DNA of 64,000 bases from Marinobacter fonticola (GTDB lineage: Bacteria; Pseudomonadota; Gammaproteobacteria; Pseudomonadales; Oleiphilaceae), in NCBI RefSeq assembly GCF_008122265.1, contig NZ_CP043042.1:620001-684000 (forward strand), in the 5' to 3' direction. Position numbers and translations under genes: made by a program. Under the pieces are notes generated by a model. That model saw nothing but the letters and a program-made list of their open reading frames with translations. It was not told the origin of the DNA and made no database searches. This document shows positions 18,442 through 27,798 of this stretch, one piece after another. Position 1 is the first letter of the stretch. Every line of letters begins with the position of its first letter.

Positions 18442-19182
18442 CTATCGACCCTGGCGCTCAAGCCATTCGCGCACCGAACTGGAGTGGCGGCGACTGACCT
18501 GCAGCCGCGTATCGCGGTCCCTGAGGCGAATGACATACTGGCCTTCCCGGTTGCGGGTCATGGCTTCTATAAAGCGGCAGCCCACCAGCGTATGACGATG
18601 GATACGCAGCAGACTCTCCGGATAGCTTTGCTCCAGTTCCTTCAGGGTGTAGTCGGTGACTGTCTCACCCCGGTCGTGGAAGATGCTGACGCATTTCTGG
18701 TCCGCCTCGCAGAAGCGGATACTGTTGATATCGATCAATTCGGTGCCGCGATGGGTCCGCACGGCCAATTGTCCCGGATCGGATTCGCCGGCGGCCTGGA
18801 GCGCCTGCAGCTGCACCCGGTTGACCCGACCCGCGCGGGCCAAAGCCTCGCTTAGGTTTTCCTGTCTCACCGGTTTGAGCAGGTAGGCCACGGCCTGCAC
18901 TTCGAAGGCGTTGATCGCGTACTGGTCATAGGCGGTGCAGAAGATAATCGCGGGGGGATTGTGCAAAGCACTGATTTGCTCGGCCACCGCTAACCCGTCG
19001 AGTCCCGGCATGCGGATGTCGAGCAGAATAATGTCCGGCTGGGTTTCGGCGATCTGGCGCAGCACCTCGTGACCATCGCCGGCTTCCCCACAGATTTCAT
19101 AGTTATCGAGCCCGCCCACCAGCCGTTGCAGGCGCTCGCGGGCAAGAGGTTCGTCATCGGCGATCAGTACACGTTGGCCCAT
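18442..19182 (-). CDS. algR: LytTR-family response regulator AlgR
   Basis: The 246-residue protein has a receiver domain with acidic pocket DDE (9-11), phospho-acceptor Asp55 in LLDIRMPG and Lys in LLKPVRQENL. A LytTR DNA-binding domain fills the C-terminal half (about 140-240; IHRHTLVGCRFIEAM). The ATG at 19182 has AAGGAAG at 6-nt spacing; an in-frame TTG two codons upstream is less likely. AlgR in Pseudomonas controls alginate, type IV pili and rhamnolipid genes. It follows algZ in an operon and precedes hemC. Confidence 0.94.
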   Translation of the reverse strand: MGQRVLIADDEPLARERLQRLVGGLDNYEICGEAGDGHEVLRQIAETQPDIILLDIRMPGLDGLAVAEQISALHNPPAIIFCTAYDQYAINAFEVQAVAYLLKPVRQENLSEALARAGRVNRVQLQALQAAGESDPGQLAVRTHRGTELIDINSIRFCEADQKCVSIFHDRGETVTDYTLKELEQSYPESLLRIHRHTLVGCRFIEAMTRNREGQYVIRLRDRDTRLQVSRRHSSSVREWLERQGR

Positions 19183-19209
19183 TATCAACTTCCTTACATC
19201 CCTTCGACC

Positions 19210-20289
19210 TTAGCTGCCCTGATCCGAAATGGTACGCCAGGGCAAACGCAGGGTCACGGTGTAGCGTCCGTCGTGCACGCTGTGCTTGAGCACCGCCTGC
19301 TCGTCGAACACCGTATCCAATCGCGCACGGATATTGGCCAGGGCCATCCGGTTACCCTGATGCCCTAGCTGATCGGCGGCGGAGGTTCGTTCGGGGTTCT
19401 GCACCTCGATGTAGACCCAGTTGCGCTTGCGGTAGGTTAGCACGCGCACCTCGCCCCCCTCGGGCCGAGGCTGGATGCCATGGTAAATGGCGTTTTCCAC
19501 CAAAGGTTGCAAGGTCAGCGGGGGAATGGTCTGACTATCCAGGGCGCGGTCCAGATCCCAGGTCAGTGTGAGACGATCGCCCAGGCGCAAAGACTCGATA
19601 TGCAGGTAGCGTTGGCACAGGGACAGTTCTTCGCCCAGGGTGATCAGCCGGTCCTGAGTGCGCAGGCTCGCGCGGAACAGCTCCGACAAGTCGAGAACGG
19701 CATCTTCGGCCTGCTCGGGCCGGCTGGCGATAAGACTGGCGATGGTGTTCATGCTGTTGAACAGAAAGTGCGGGTGAATGCGGGCCTGCAACGCCGTCAT
19801 GCGCGATTGCATTTCCGCCTGTTTCTGCTGGCGCCATTGATGCTGCAGGAAAAAATAGCGCAGCACCATCAAGGTGATGATGAGTGCGGCTAGCAGATTG
19901 CGGCCAATCAGATGAGGCGGTAGCGGCACGTCGCCGGCCATCAGTACACCGTTTGCGGCGAGGGTAAAGACCAGCACATCCAGCAGCACAACGGCGGTAA
20001 TGATGACGACCACGTGGGTCGCGGAAAAACGCTGCAGCCAGCGCCGCATACTGCAGATCAGGGCGGCGCTGGTGAGCACCGTCCACTGCACGAATAGCGA
20101 CACCAGGCCGAAGTGGTGCCAGTCTATCCAGCCACTGTCGGCATGAACGATGGAGAGCAGGAGTACGATCAGTTCGCTGGTCATCAGCAGCAGGAACACG
20201 GCTCTGACCCGGCACAGGTCGGGCACGAAAAGATCGGCGCTGGGTAGCTCCTCGCTGCCGTCGGGACGTCGTTGATGGGCTGGCGGCAT
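19210..20289 (-). CDS. algZ: Histidine kinase AlgZ/FimS
   Basis: The 359-residue kinase of the LytS/YehU type has four to five hydrophobic helices in the first 150 residues, then the phospho-acceptor box HPHFLFNSMNTIASLI and the N-box LQPLVENAIYHGIQPRP. The usual glycine-rich G-boxes are weak (ALANIRARL), as in FimS of Pseudomonas, whose kinase activity was long in doubt. It pairs with AlgR 27 bp downstream and diverges from argH. Confidence 0.93.
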   Translation of the reverse strand: MPPAHQRRPDGSEELPSADLFVPDLCRVRAVFLLLMTSELIVLLLSIVHADSGWIDWHHFGLVSLFVQWTVLTSAALICSMRRWLQRFSATHVVVIITAVVLLDVLVFTLAANGVLMAGDVPLPPHLIGRNLLAALIITLMVLRYFFLQHQWRQQKQAEMQSRMTALQARIHPHFLFNSMNTIASLIASRPEQAEDAVLDLSELFRASLRTQDRLITLGEELSLCQRYLHIESLRLGDRLTLTWDLDRALDSQTIPPLTLQPLVENAIYHGIQPRPEGGEVRVLTYRKRNWVYIEVQNPERTSAADQLGHQGNRMALANIRARLDTVFDEQAVLKHSVHDGRYTVTLRLPWRTISDQGS

Positions 20290-20412
20290 TGCATGTCCTG
20301 TGTTTTTGTGGGCTATGGGCGTCGCCCATGACTTCTACAGCCGTGCTGTCGAGAGTGTTACAATCCCGGGCGCCTGTTCAATCCCTCTACCAGCTAGCAG
20401 GAAAGATAGACC

Positions 20413-21810
20413 ATGACTGACCAGAATACGTCTTCCGAAAAACCCTGGGGTGGCCGTTTCAGCGAACCGACAGATGCCTTCGTCGAGCGTTTTACCGCGT
20501 CCGTCGGGTTTGATCAGCGCTTATATCACCATGATATTACTGGCTCAATCGCCCACGCTACTATGCTGGCGAAAGTTGGGGTACTGACTGAAGACGAACG
20601 GGATCAGATCATCGAGGGGCTCAAGGCGGTCAAGGCGGAGATCGAAGCTGGCGAATTCCAGTGGTCGGTGAGCCTGGAAGATGTGCACATGAACGTCGAG
20701 AAAAGCCTGACGGATCGCATCGGCATCACCGGTAAAAAGCTTCACACAGGGCGTAGCCGGAATGATCAGGTGGCGACGGATATCCGCCTTTATCTACGCG
20801 ATGAAATCGATGTTATCCGTGAAGAACTGGTGCGTCTGCGTAAGGGCTTGCTCGACCTGGCGGAGCGGGAGGCCGAAACCATCATGCCTGGCTTTACTCA
20901 TTTGCAGACGGCGCAACCGGTCACTTTCGGCCACCATCTGATGGCCTGGTACGAAATGCTGGCGCGGGACACCGAACGCCTGCTGGATTGCCGCAAGCGC
21001 GTTAATATCATGCCCCTCGGTGCAGCGGCTTTGGCTGGCACCACCTATCCGATCGACCGCGCCTATACCGCAGAACTCCTTGGCTTCGATAGACCGACAG
21101 AAAATTCTCTGGATTCGGTGAGCGATCGCGATTTCGCCATCGAATTCGGCAGCTTCGCCGCATTGCTGATGACCCACCTGTCTCGCTTCAGCGAGGAGTT
21201 GGTGCTATGGACCTCTGCCCAATTCGACTTCATCGACCTGCCGGACCGTTTCTGTACCGGTTCGTCCATCATGCCCCAGAAGAAAAATCCGGATGTGCCG
21301 GAGCTGGTGCGGGGTAAAACCGGGCGGGTAAATGGGCACCTGATCAGCCTGCTGACGCTGATGAAGGGCCAGCCGCTGGCGTATAACAAGGATAATCAGG
21401 AAGACAAAGAGCCGTTGTTCGACATGGTCGATACCGTCAAGGGCTGTCTTAAAGCCTACGCCGATATGGTTCCGGCCATCCAGGCTAAGGCGGAGAATAT
21501 GCGTGTCGCCGCCAAGCGGGGATTCTCCACCGCCACCGATCTGGCGGATTATCTGGTCAAGAAAGGCGTGGCCTTCCGCGATGCCCATGAAATCGTCGGC
21601 AAGGCGGTGGCCTTCGGTGTGGCCGAGGCGCGCGATCTGTCCGATATGACCTTGGAGGAGCTGAGCCGTTTTTCCGATGTCATCGAGGGTGATGTGTTCG
21701 ATGTGCTGACGCTGGAGGGTTCGGTGCAGGCGCGCGACCATCTGGGCGGTACCGCACCGCGGCAGGTACGTGAAGCGGTGGCCCGGGCCCGGAGTGCAAT
21801 GCAGGGGTAG
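20413..21810 (+). CDS. argH: Argininosuccinate lyase
   Basis: The 465-residue enzyme carries the fumarase-superfamily signature [19 protein letters not shown] and the substrate segment [19 protein letters not shown]. It splits argininosuccinate to arginine and fumarate. It starts at ATG 20413 behind AGGAAAG. A possible extended -10 (TGTTACAAT, 20356-20364) lies about 50 bp upstream in the divergent gap with algZ. The algZ-argH pairing matches Pseudomonas. Confidence 0.97.
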   Translation: MTDQNTSSEKPWGGRFSEPTDAFVERFTASVGFDQRLYHHDITGSIAHATMLAKVGVLTEDERDQIIEGLKAVKAEIEAGEFQWSVSLEDVHMNVEKSLTDRIGITGKKLHTGRSRNDQVATDIRLYLRDEIDVIREELVRLRKGLLDLAEREAETIMPGFTHLQTAQPVTFGHHLMAWYEMLARDTERLLDCRKRVNIMPLGAAALAGTTYPIDRAYTAELLGFDRPTENSLDSVSDRDFAIEFGSFAALLMTHLSRFSEELVLWTSAQFDFIDLPDRFCTGSSIMPQKKNPDVPELVRGKTGRVNGHLISLLTLMKGQPLAYNKDNQEDKEPLFDMVDTVKGCLKAYADMVPAIQAKAENMRVAAKRGFSTATDLADYLVKKGVAFRDAHEIVGKAVAFGVAEARDLSDMTLEELSRFSDVIEGDVFDVLTLEGSVQARDHLGGTAPRQVREAVARARSAMQG

Positions 21811-21859
21811 AGCTTCAGCCCGGCTGCTATTTATAGGTAGCCGAAGCTTCAGCTTTGGA

Positions 21860-21876
21860 GCAGGCTGAAAGCCTGC
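21860..21876. terminator. Small hairpin between argH and the GGDEF-EAL gene
   Basis: GCAGGCT-GAA-AGCCTGC is a perfect 7-bp stem with a 3-nt loop between convergent genes. No T-run follows, so its role as a terminator is uncertain. Confidence 0.4.
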
Positions 21877-21939
21877 CACGGGCGCCTCCGCACCTTAGAA
21901 ACTGAAGCCTCTGCTACATTGCTCTGAACTCTGAGCCCG

Positions 21940-24384
21940 TCACAGTCCTCTCCGCCCAAGAAGCACATCCACCGTCGCCGGCGCCAGCTCTTCCAGCGGC
22001 CGCGGCGGTGACAGGCGGAAGCCCTGGCCAAAATGTACGCCCAGCCTTCGAACCTGCCGCAGGGTTTCATCGCTCTCGATAAACGTGGCCACCGTCGTCT
22101 TGCCGGCAGTGACGGCGATACGATGCAGTGCCTCGACCATCACCTGCTGAACCGGATCCTCATGCAGCTCTCCCATCAGGCTGCGATCCAGTTTGATGAT
22201 GTCCACGGGCAGACGGGCCGCCAGCCCGTAGCTTTGCATCGAAGCACCGGCGCCATCGAGGGCCACCTTGCAGCCCAGTTCGTGCATCATGTCGCAAAAG
22301 ATGCTGGCTTTGTCAGGATGCTGGGTGGCGTCGGTTTCGCGGATCTCGAAGCAGAAACGATCCGCCGAGAAGTTGATGCGGGCCAATTCGCTCGACAGAA
22401 AGTGGGCGAACTCCTCGTCGAGCACGCTTGCCAGGGACAAGTTGAAGCTGCACAGCTTCAGGCGTGGCTCCAGTCGTGGATGCTGGCGCAGCCAGTCCAG
22501 CGTCTTGCGGATGACCCGGCGGTCGATGTCCTGCGCCAAGTCGAAACGTTCCGCCACCGGCAGGAAGTCGTTGGGTAGCCAGAAGCCCTCCGCGCCCTCG
22601 TGTTCCAGTCGAGCCAGGATCTCGATGTGCTCGCCCCAGGTAACGCTGGTTACCGGCCGCATGGTCTGATACATCAGGGTAATACGCTCCTCGCGAACGC
22701 AGTCCTGCAACTGGCCCAGCCTTTTTTGGGCTTCGCTTTCCAGCATGGTGGAGCCGGGGTCGCGATGAACATGTATACGGTCCCGCCCGGCATTCTTTGC
22801 GGTCTGGCACAGGTCCGCTGCAAGCGTCAGCAGCTCTTCCGCCGCGCTTGGGCCGCATCCTGGCGCAAAGGGCACAAGGCCGCCGCTGGCGGTGGTCTGC
22901 AGCGGATAGCCCTGCCACTCGAACATGAAGCTCTTGATCTGGTCGGTCAGCGCCTGAGCGACGCGGCGGGCTTCAGGCTCGGCACAGGTATCGAGAAGCA
23001 GGGCAAACTTGTCGGCAGAGACGCGAGCCAGGGCATCCCGCTGGCGAATGCGGCTACCCAGCAGGGCCGCCAGTTCGCGCAGATACCGGTCGCAGGCGCC
23101 CGCTCCGGCAGTTTCGTTGAAACGGGTAACGTGATCGAGGTCGATGTAGAGCAGGGCATGGCCGGGGGATTCGTCGCCGGTCTTGTCGATGGCGCGCTGC
23201 AGGCGATGCAGCAGCTCGCGGCGGTTGAGCAAGCCGGTCATCGGGTCGTGCCGGCTCAGATAGTCGAGATTGTCCCCGGTGTTGATGCGACGGGTGATAT
23301 CCCGCGCCAGATGCACGGCGCCAAGGGTATGGCCCTTTCGATCCTTAAGGCGGTGAAAGCGCACTTCATAGATGGGCAGTTCCCGCTCCTGCTGGGCCAG
23401 GGGCATCTCCACGGTGAACTGGTCGCGGCTCATGGCCTTGCCCCAAAGGCGTTGTGCGAGTCGTCGTTCGTTGGGAAAGTCGGCAAGCAGGCGTGTCAGG
23501 TCATCGCCCACCCGGGGGCGCAGGCCAAAGGTCGACTCGAATTGATCGGCCATTGCATCGTTCAGGGCAAGAATATGGTGATTCGGCTCGAGTGCGAGCA
23601 CCAGATCCTCTGTCGCTGCCATAACGCCCTGCAGTACCTGCTCAATTTCAGTTCGTGCCTGACGCTGATGCAGCCGCTCCGAGAGATCCACTAGAGTGCC
23701 GGCGACGGCTACGATTTTCTCGCCGGCTCTTAACGGCTGGCCGGTCAGCCGCACCGGACGAAGCCGCTGCTTGGCCGTGAGGATGTGCAAGTCCCGCGTG
23801 AAGGGGGTGCCCCAGCGGATGCAGCGGCGGAATAATGCGCGCACGCGCTGCTGATACTCCTGAAAATAGAACAAGGCATGTTCCGGCGTCATGTCGCTAC
23901 CCGGTCGCAGGTCGAACAGCCGGTAGAGTCCGTCGGACCACGTCATCTCATTGCTGTAGGTTTCCAACTGCCAGATGCCTAGCTGACCTGAAGCCTCGGC
24001 CATGTGCAGCAGCCGTGGATCGAGAGGATCCTGGCCGCGGGGCTGGATGGCGGCCGTGGCCGCCTGGTCGGCGTCGGCGATAGCGACGCGTACGGCAAAG
24101 CGAGCGGTGAAAAAGAAGCCCTCATGGTGGCGCAGGGTTAGCAAGGCCGACTCGCCTCGCTCGAAAGCTTCCCGGGGCACCGGACCGAGCGGGTCGTCCT
24201 GGCGGGTTGCCGCCAGGCAAGACAGCGACTTGCCCACCAGATCATGCGGGTCATAGCCCAGCACGGCATCGGCGTAGGCATCGGCATAGGTTATGGTGCC
24301 GCTGTCGTCGATCCGGACTAAGGTGCGTCGCTCGTCGGGAGCCACGGCATCGAGGCGATGCCGGCAAATCAAGAATTCCTTCAC
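21940..24384 (-). CDS. PAS-PAS-PAS-GGDEF-EAL protein with degenerate catalytic motifs
   Basis: The 814 residues hold three PAS-like segments (about 15-105, 130-240 and 250-365), a GGDEF domain (about 380-535; RHDPMTGLLNRRELL at its start) and an EAL domain (about 550-805). The GGDEF loop reads VSADKFALLL instead of GGDEF (about 455). In the EAL domain EILARL and the NLS motif are kept, but the paired aspartates read LDGAG (second Asp lost, about 707) and the AEGVE motif reads ATFIE (first Glu lost, about 765). Both enzymatic activities are therefore doubtful and it may act as a sensor or effector. It is divergent from cyaA. Soluble: no membrane helix seen. Confidence 0.88.
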   Translation of the reverse strand: MKEFLICRHRLDAVAPDERRTLVRIDDSGTITYADAYADAVLGYDPHDLVGKSLSCLAATRQDDPLGPVPREAFERGESALLTLRHHEGFFFTARFAVRVAIADADQAATAAIQPRGQDPLDPRLLHMAEASGQLGIWQLETYSNEMTWSDGLYRLFDLRPGSDMTPEHALFYFQEYQQRVRALFRRCIRWGTPFTRDLHILTAKQRLRPVRLTGQPLRAGEKIVAVAGTLVDLSERLHQRQARTEIEQVLQGVMAATEDLVLALEPNHHILALNDAMADQFESTFGLRPRVGDDLTRLLADFPNERRLAQRLWGKAMSRDQFTVEMPLAQQERELPIYEVRFHRLKDRKGHTLGAVHLARDITRRINTGDNLDYLSRHDPMTGLLNRRELLHRLQRAIDKTGDESPGHALLYIDLDHVTRFNETAGAGACDRYLRELAALLGSRIRQRDALARVSADKFALLLDTCAEPEARRVAQALTDQIKSFMFEWQGYPLQTTASGGLVPFAPGCGPSAAEELLTLAADLCQTAKNAGRDRIHVHRDPGSTMLESEAQKRLGQLQDCVREERITLMYQTMRPVTSVTWGEHIEILARLEHEGAEGFWLPNDFLPVAERFDLAQDIDRRVIRKTLDWLRQHPRLEPRLKLCSFNLSLASVLDEEFAHFLSSELARINFSADRFCFEIRETDATQHPDKASIFCDMMHELGCKVALDGAGASMQSYGLAARLPVDIIKLDRSLMGELHEDPVQQVMVEALHRIAVTAGKTTVATFIESDETLRQVRRLGVHFGQGFRLSPPRPLEELAPATVDVLLGRRGL

Positions 24385-24455
24385 GGTGGCTTTCCGTTGT
24401 CATTGGGCCGGGTTGTCACCGTGGCCCGGAATGATGCTTTCCCCCGAGGAAAGGT

Positions 24456-24503
24456 CACGAGAAAAAGGCACGAGGAAAAGTCATTTGTGTCATTTTGTCA
24501 TTG
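24456..24503. repeat. Two sets of short tandem repeats between the GGDEF-EAL gene and cyaA
   Basis: Two 13-mers, CACGAGAAAAAGG (24456-24468) and CACGAGGAAAAGT (24469-24481), are followed by three GTCATT words starting at 24480, 24489 and 24497 (spacing 9 and 8). They lie in the 177-bp divergent intergenic region and could be regulator sites or replication slippage. Confidence 0.5.
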
Positions 24504-24561
24504 TGGTTTGAAAGCAGGCTAACATCATAACGATAATGTCCATGCTATACATGTTCGAAAG

Positions 24562-27486
24562 ATGCGCCACCCGACCGCCTTTCTGGGACGATTTCACCTT
24601 GTGACCGCTGTAACCCCCATTAACCTGGATTTCGCCGATGGCATCGACCGTAAGACGCTGAAGCGCCTGACGGACCGCTTTCTCGAACTCAATGCGGTGC
24701 GAGTGGGCCGGGCGCGCCTGGCACTGGCGTCACGGCAGCAGATCGTGCTCGATTTGCTGCCGCTAGTTTTCCATCTCAACCACCCGTCATTGCCGGGGTA
24801 CCTGGACCATGCCTGCCCCTACGGCATTGCCCATTACCAACCCGACGGCGCAACCCTCGGCGCAGCGCAGCGCCTGGCACGGTCGTTCCGCCTGAAGTCG
24901 GCGGGGCGCCGGCAGCCCGATATCCAGTCGCTCTTCCTTATGGGGAGTCCCGGCACCTTGGGGCAATCGGTCGCCAGCGATCTGGACGTTTGGTTGTGTC
25001 ATCGACCGGATCTGGATGAGGGCGGCGTTGATCGCCTGGAAAAAAAAGCGGAAGCGGTTTCGCGCTGGGCTGCGACCCTCGGACTGGAGCTGCACGTTTT
25101 CGTGTTTTCGGCGGAAGAGTTCCGTCAGGGCCGCCAGCGGGTTGAGGTCAACGGCGAAAACTGCGGCAGTGCCCAGCATTACCTCCTGCTCGACGAATTT
25201 TATCGCACCAGTATTCACCTCGCGGGCTGCTATCCGCTGTGGTGGTTGATCCCCGCCGAGCGCGAGGCTGAACATGACCTGCTGGCGGGTCAATTGCGCG
25301 ACTTCCGTTTTATCCGGGCCGACCAGTACATCGACTTGGGCCCCGTGCCGGCGATTCCCGACGCCGAGTTTCTCGGGGCCGGGGTCTGGCAGCTCTATAA
25401 AGGTATCGATGCGCCCTGGAAGTCTCTGCTTAAACTGCTACTGATCGAATGCTATGCCCGCAATACCGGTGAAGGACCTCTTGCCCTGGATTTCAAGGCG
25501 CGTGTCTACCGGGGTATGACCGATCCGGACCGGCTGGATCCGTACGTCATGCTCTATCAGCGCCTGGAGCAATGGCTGTCGACCCGAGCGGCGCCGGAAC
25601 GCCTGGAGTTGGTGCGTCAAAGCCTGTACCTAAAGACGGGTATTCCCCTGTCCCGGCTTGAAAAGGCCGGTGAGAGCTGGCAGTCAGCGCTGCTGACCGA
25701 GCTGGTCGGGCAGTGGGGCTGGGACCGAAAGCGAATAGTCACGTTGGATGACCGGCAGAAGTGGCGTGCGGGGGATGTGCAGGTGCTACGCCGTCTCATC
25801 GTGTCGGAACTGACGCACAGCTACCGTTTCCTGTCGCGGCTGGCGCGCGACCACGCGATCAAGGCCGCCATTCGCGCGGAAGACATGAGCTTGCTGGGAC
25901 GTAAGCTCTACGCCGCCTTCCAGCGCAAAGCCGGCAAGGTCGAGCTGATCAACCCCAACATCGCGCCGACCTTGGCGGAGGAAAACCTGTCGTTTCATCA
26001 TCCATCCAGTCAGCCCGGCACGGCGCCGGGTCAGGGCTGGCTGATCTATCGCGATCTGGAGAACCCGACGGACGCCTTCTGGCAGCCGGTGATTCGACGC
26101 TCGTCCAGCTTGGTGGAAATGCTGGTGTGGTGTCACTGTAACGGCCTTCTGACACGCGCTACGCGATTGAACCTCCGGGCCGGTGACAGCGCGCTGAGCC
26201 TCGTCGGTCTGCGCGGCATGATCGAGGTCCTGCAGGCCCGCTTACCGGTTCCGGATGCCCCGGCGCCCCGCGAGGCGCTGCTGGAAGCAAGCCGGCCGCT
26301 ACGGGTGTTGCTGTTCGTCAACGTCGCGGTCGATCCGCAGGCGGCGCTGACCGAAAAAGGTCTGCACAAATTGAGCGGTCGCCACGATTCCCTGGGTTTC
26401 AGCGGCGGGCGTGAAAACCTGGTGCTGACGCTGGATCAGGTGACACTCAATAGTTGGCACGAGGTCAGCGTTCACCGCTACGAAGTGGGCGACACCCTGA
26501 TTCAGTGCCTAAAAAACCTGCTGGCTGCCCGCGTCGCCGCCCCTGGCCGGCCGCCGGTGCTGACGGTGCACTGCCACGATGCTGGCCATGCCGGATCCAT
26601 CGAACGCCGGTTACAGACGTTGTTCGAGGATGTGCAGCGGTACTTTTTTGTGGATGAGCGCGGGTTCGTGGGCGAGCGCGGACCTCACCCCTTGCGTTAT
26701 GTCATCGAAATGGACCGCCGGTATTTCGTGCTCCAATTCCACGACGGGCAGCCCGGTTTCGTGGCGTTGGATTCATGGCCGTCGTTGCTTGAGTATTTGC
26801 AGAAACCGCAACCTCGCTATATGCCCATCGTTCTGGATCGCCATACCCTGGAGGAAGATCCCGCCCTCGGTGCTGTGTGCCAAGCCAGCCGGCCGGACAA
26901 CATTCAAGTGTTTTTTCAGGTCAGGGAAGAGCGAGCCCGGTTATGGGTGATCGACGAACATGGTTCGCTCAACCATTGGGAGCAACCGTTTACTAACCGT
27001 CGCCACCTACTGGCCCCGGTGTTGAGATTCCTGGCCAATGTGTCGGAGCGTCGCCAACTGCGGCGTACGCTGACCGAGGCCGGTGGCGACTTGGAAATCA
27101 TTTGTGGCGAGGTGGTTCGTCAGGGGGCGGACTGGGTGGTTGAGCGTCGCTGGCTGTCCAATGACGAGCTACCGATGGACGGCTTCGAACTACAAGCCGT
27201 GGGTGTGCAGGAAGGCGACCAGCCGGTGCGCTTCGATATCTTCTGCGAGGAGCAGGAATTTACAGCCCTCGAGTACGGTGATCGGCTAATTCCGGCGGTC
27301 GCCCATTACGTTCGATCCCGTCGTCGCGAGGGTGGACGCTATCCACTTTATCTCACCGATCTGCACCTACTACCCCACGATCTCGACCCCCAGGTCTACC
27401 AGCACGATTTACAGACCAGCCAGTACGTGTATTACCGCATCAAGCTGGAAACGGAACTTAACCGGGCATTGAGCGGGGGGATCTGA
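24562..27486 (+). CDS. cyaA: Class I adenylate cyclase
   Basis: The 974-residue frame matches the enterobacterial-type class I cyclase. The N-terminal catalytic domain has LFLMGSPGTLGQ followed by SDLDVWLCH (nucleotidyltransferase G-S and D-x-D motifs, about 130-155), and the large C-terminal regulatory half ends with QTSQYVYYRIKLETELNRAL. It makes cAMP for CRP/Vfr-type regulators. The ATG at 24562 lacks a clear ribosome site; a GTG at 24601, behind GGGACG, would trim 13 residues and begins closer to the family N-terminus (VTPINLDFADGIDRK). Gene order with lptM-lysA is as in Pseudomonas. Confidence 0.94.
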   Translation: MRHPTAFLGRFHLVTAVTPINLDFADGIDRKTLKRLTDRFLELNAVRVGRARLALASRQQIVLDLLPLVFHLNHPSLPGYLDHACPYGIAHYQPDGATLGAAQRLARSFRLKSAGRRQPDIQSLFLMGSPGTLGQSVASDLDVWLCHRPDLDEGGVDRLEKKAEAVSRWAATLGLELHVFVFSAEEFRQGRQRVEVNGENCGSAQHYLLLDEFYRTSIHLAGCYPLWWLIPAEREAEHDLLAGQLRDFRFIRADQYIDLGPVPAIPDAEFLGAGVWQLYKGIDAPWKSLLKLLLIECYARNTGEGPLALDFKARVYRGMTDPDRLDPYVMLYQRLEQWLSTRAAPERLELVRQSLYLKTGIPLSRLEKAGESWQSALLTELVGQWGWDRKRIVTLDDRQKWRAGDVQVLRRLIVSELTHSYRFLSRLARDHAIKAAIRAEDMSLLGRKLYAAFQRKAGKVELINPNIAPTLAEENLSFHHPSSQPGTAPGQGWLIYRDLENPTDAFWQPVIRRSSSLVEMLVWCHCNGLLTRATRLNLRAGDSALSLVGLRGMIEVLQARLPVPDAPAPREALLEASRPLRVLLFVNVAVDPQAALTEKGLHKLSGRHDSLGFSGGRENLVLTLDQVTLNSWHEVSVHRYEVGDTLIQCLKNLLAARVAAPGRPPVLTVHCHDAGHAGSIERRLQTLFEDVQRYFFVDERGFVGERGPHPLRYVIEMDRRYFVLQFHDGQPGFVALDSWPSLLEYLQKPQPRYMPIVLDRHTLEEDPALGAVCQASRPDNIQVFFQVREERARLWVIDEHGSLNHWEQPFTNRRHLLAPVLRFLANVSERRQLRRTLTEAGGDLEIICGEVVRQGADWVVERRWLSNDELPMDGFELQAVGVQEGDQPVRFDIFCEEQEFTALEYGDRLIPAVAHYVRSRRREGGRYPLYLTDLHLLPHDLDPQVYQHDLQTSQYVYYRIKLETELNRALSGGI

Positions 27487-27591
27487 GGGTTGGTTCGCTA
27501 ATTGGGCGCTGTCTCAAGGGGCTGGGAGTCTCGCACGGGCGGGGGATGGCCGGTATACTGGCGCGATACATTTCACCGGAGCGAGCCCGTT

Positions 27592-27747
27592 ATGACAGGT
27601 CGTTTGATTGCGGCGGCCGGCCTGGTCCTGCTGCTGGCTGGCTGTGGCCAGAAAGGGCCCCTACACCATCCCGAGCCCGAGCCACCGATGTCGACGGATA
27701 GCGGCAACACGCAGAATGACGGCAGCCGCGACCAGCCGTCGCGCTAA
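27592..27747 (+). CDS. lptM: LptM-like small lipoprotein
   Basis: The 51-residue protein has a signal peptide with lipobox LLAGC and the hallmark CGQKGPL just after the lipidated cysteine, as in LptM (YifL) and Pseudomonas LppL. LptM helps oxidative maturation of the LPS translocon LptD. The ATG at 27592 lies behind GGAGCG; a longer upstream reading is not supported. A possible -10 TATACT lies at 27554-27559. It leads into lysA and dapF, as in many proteobacteria. Confidence 0.88.
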   Translation: MTGRLIAAAGLVLLLAGCGQKGPLHHPEPEPPMSTDSGNTQNDGSRDQPSR

Positions 27748-27798
27748 ACGTTTGGTCTATACGCGCTGCTGGGTCGGCGCACCGATACAGGATCACCG

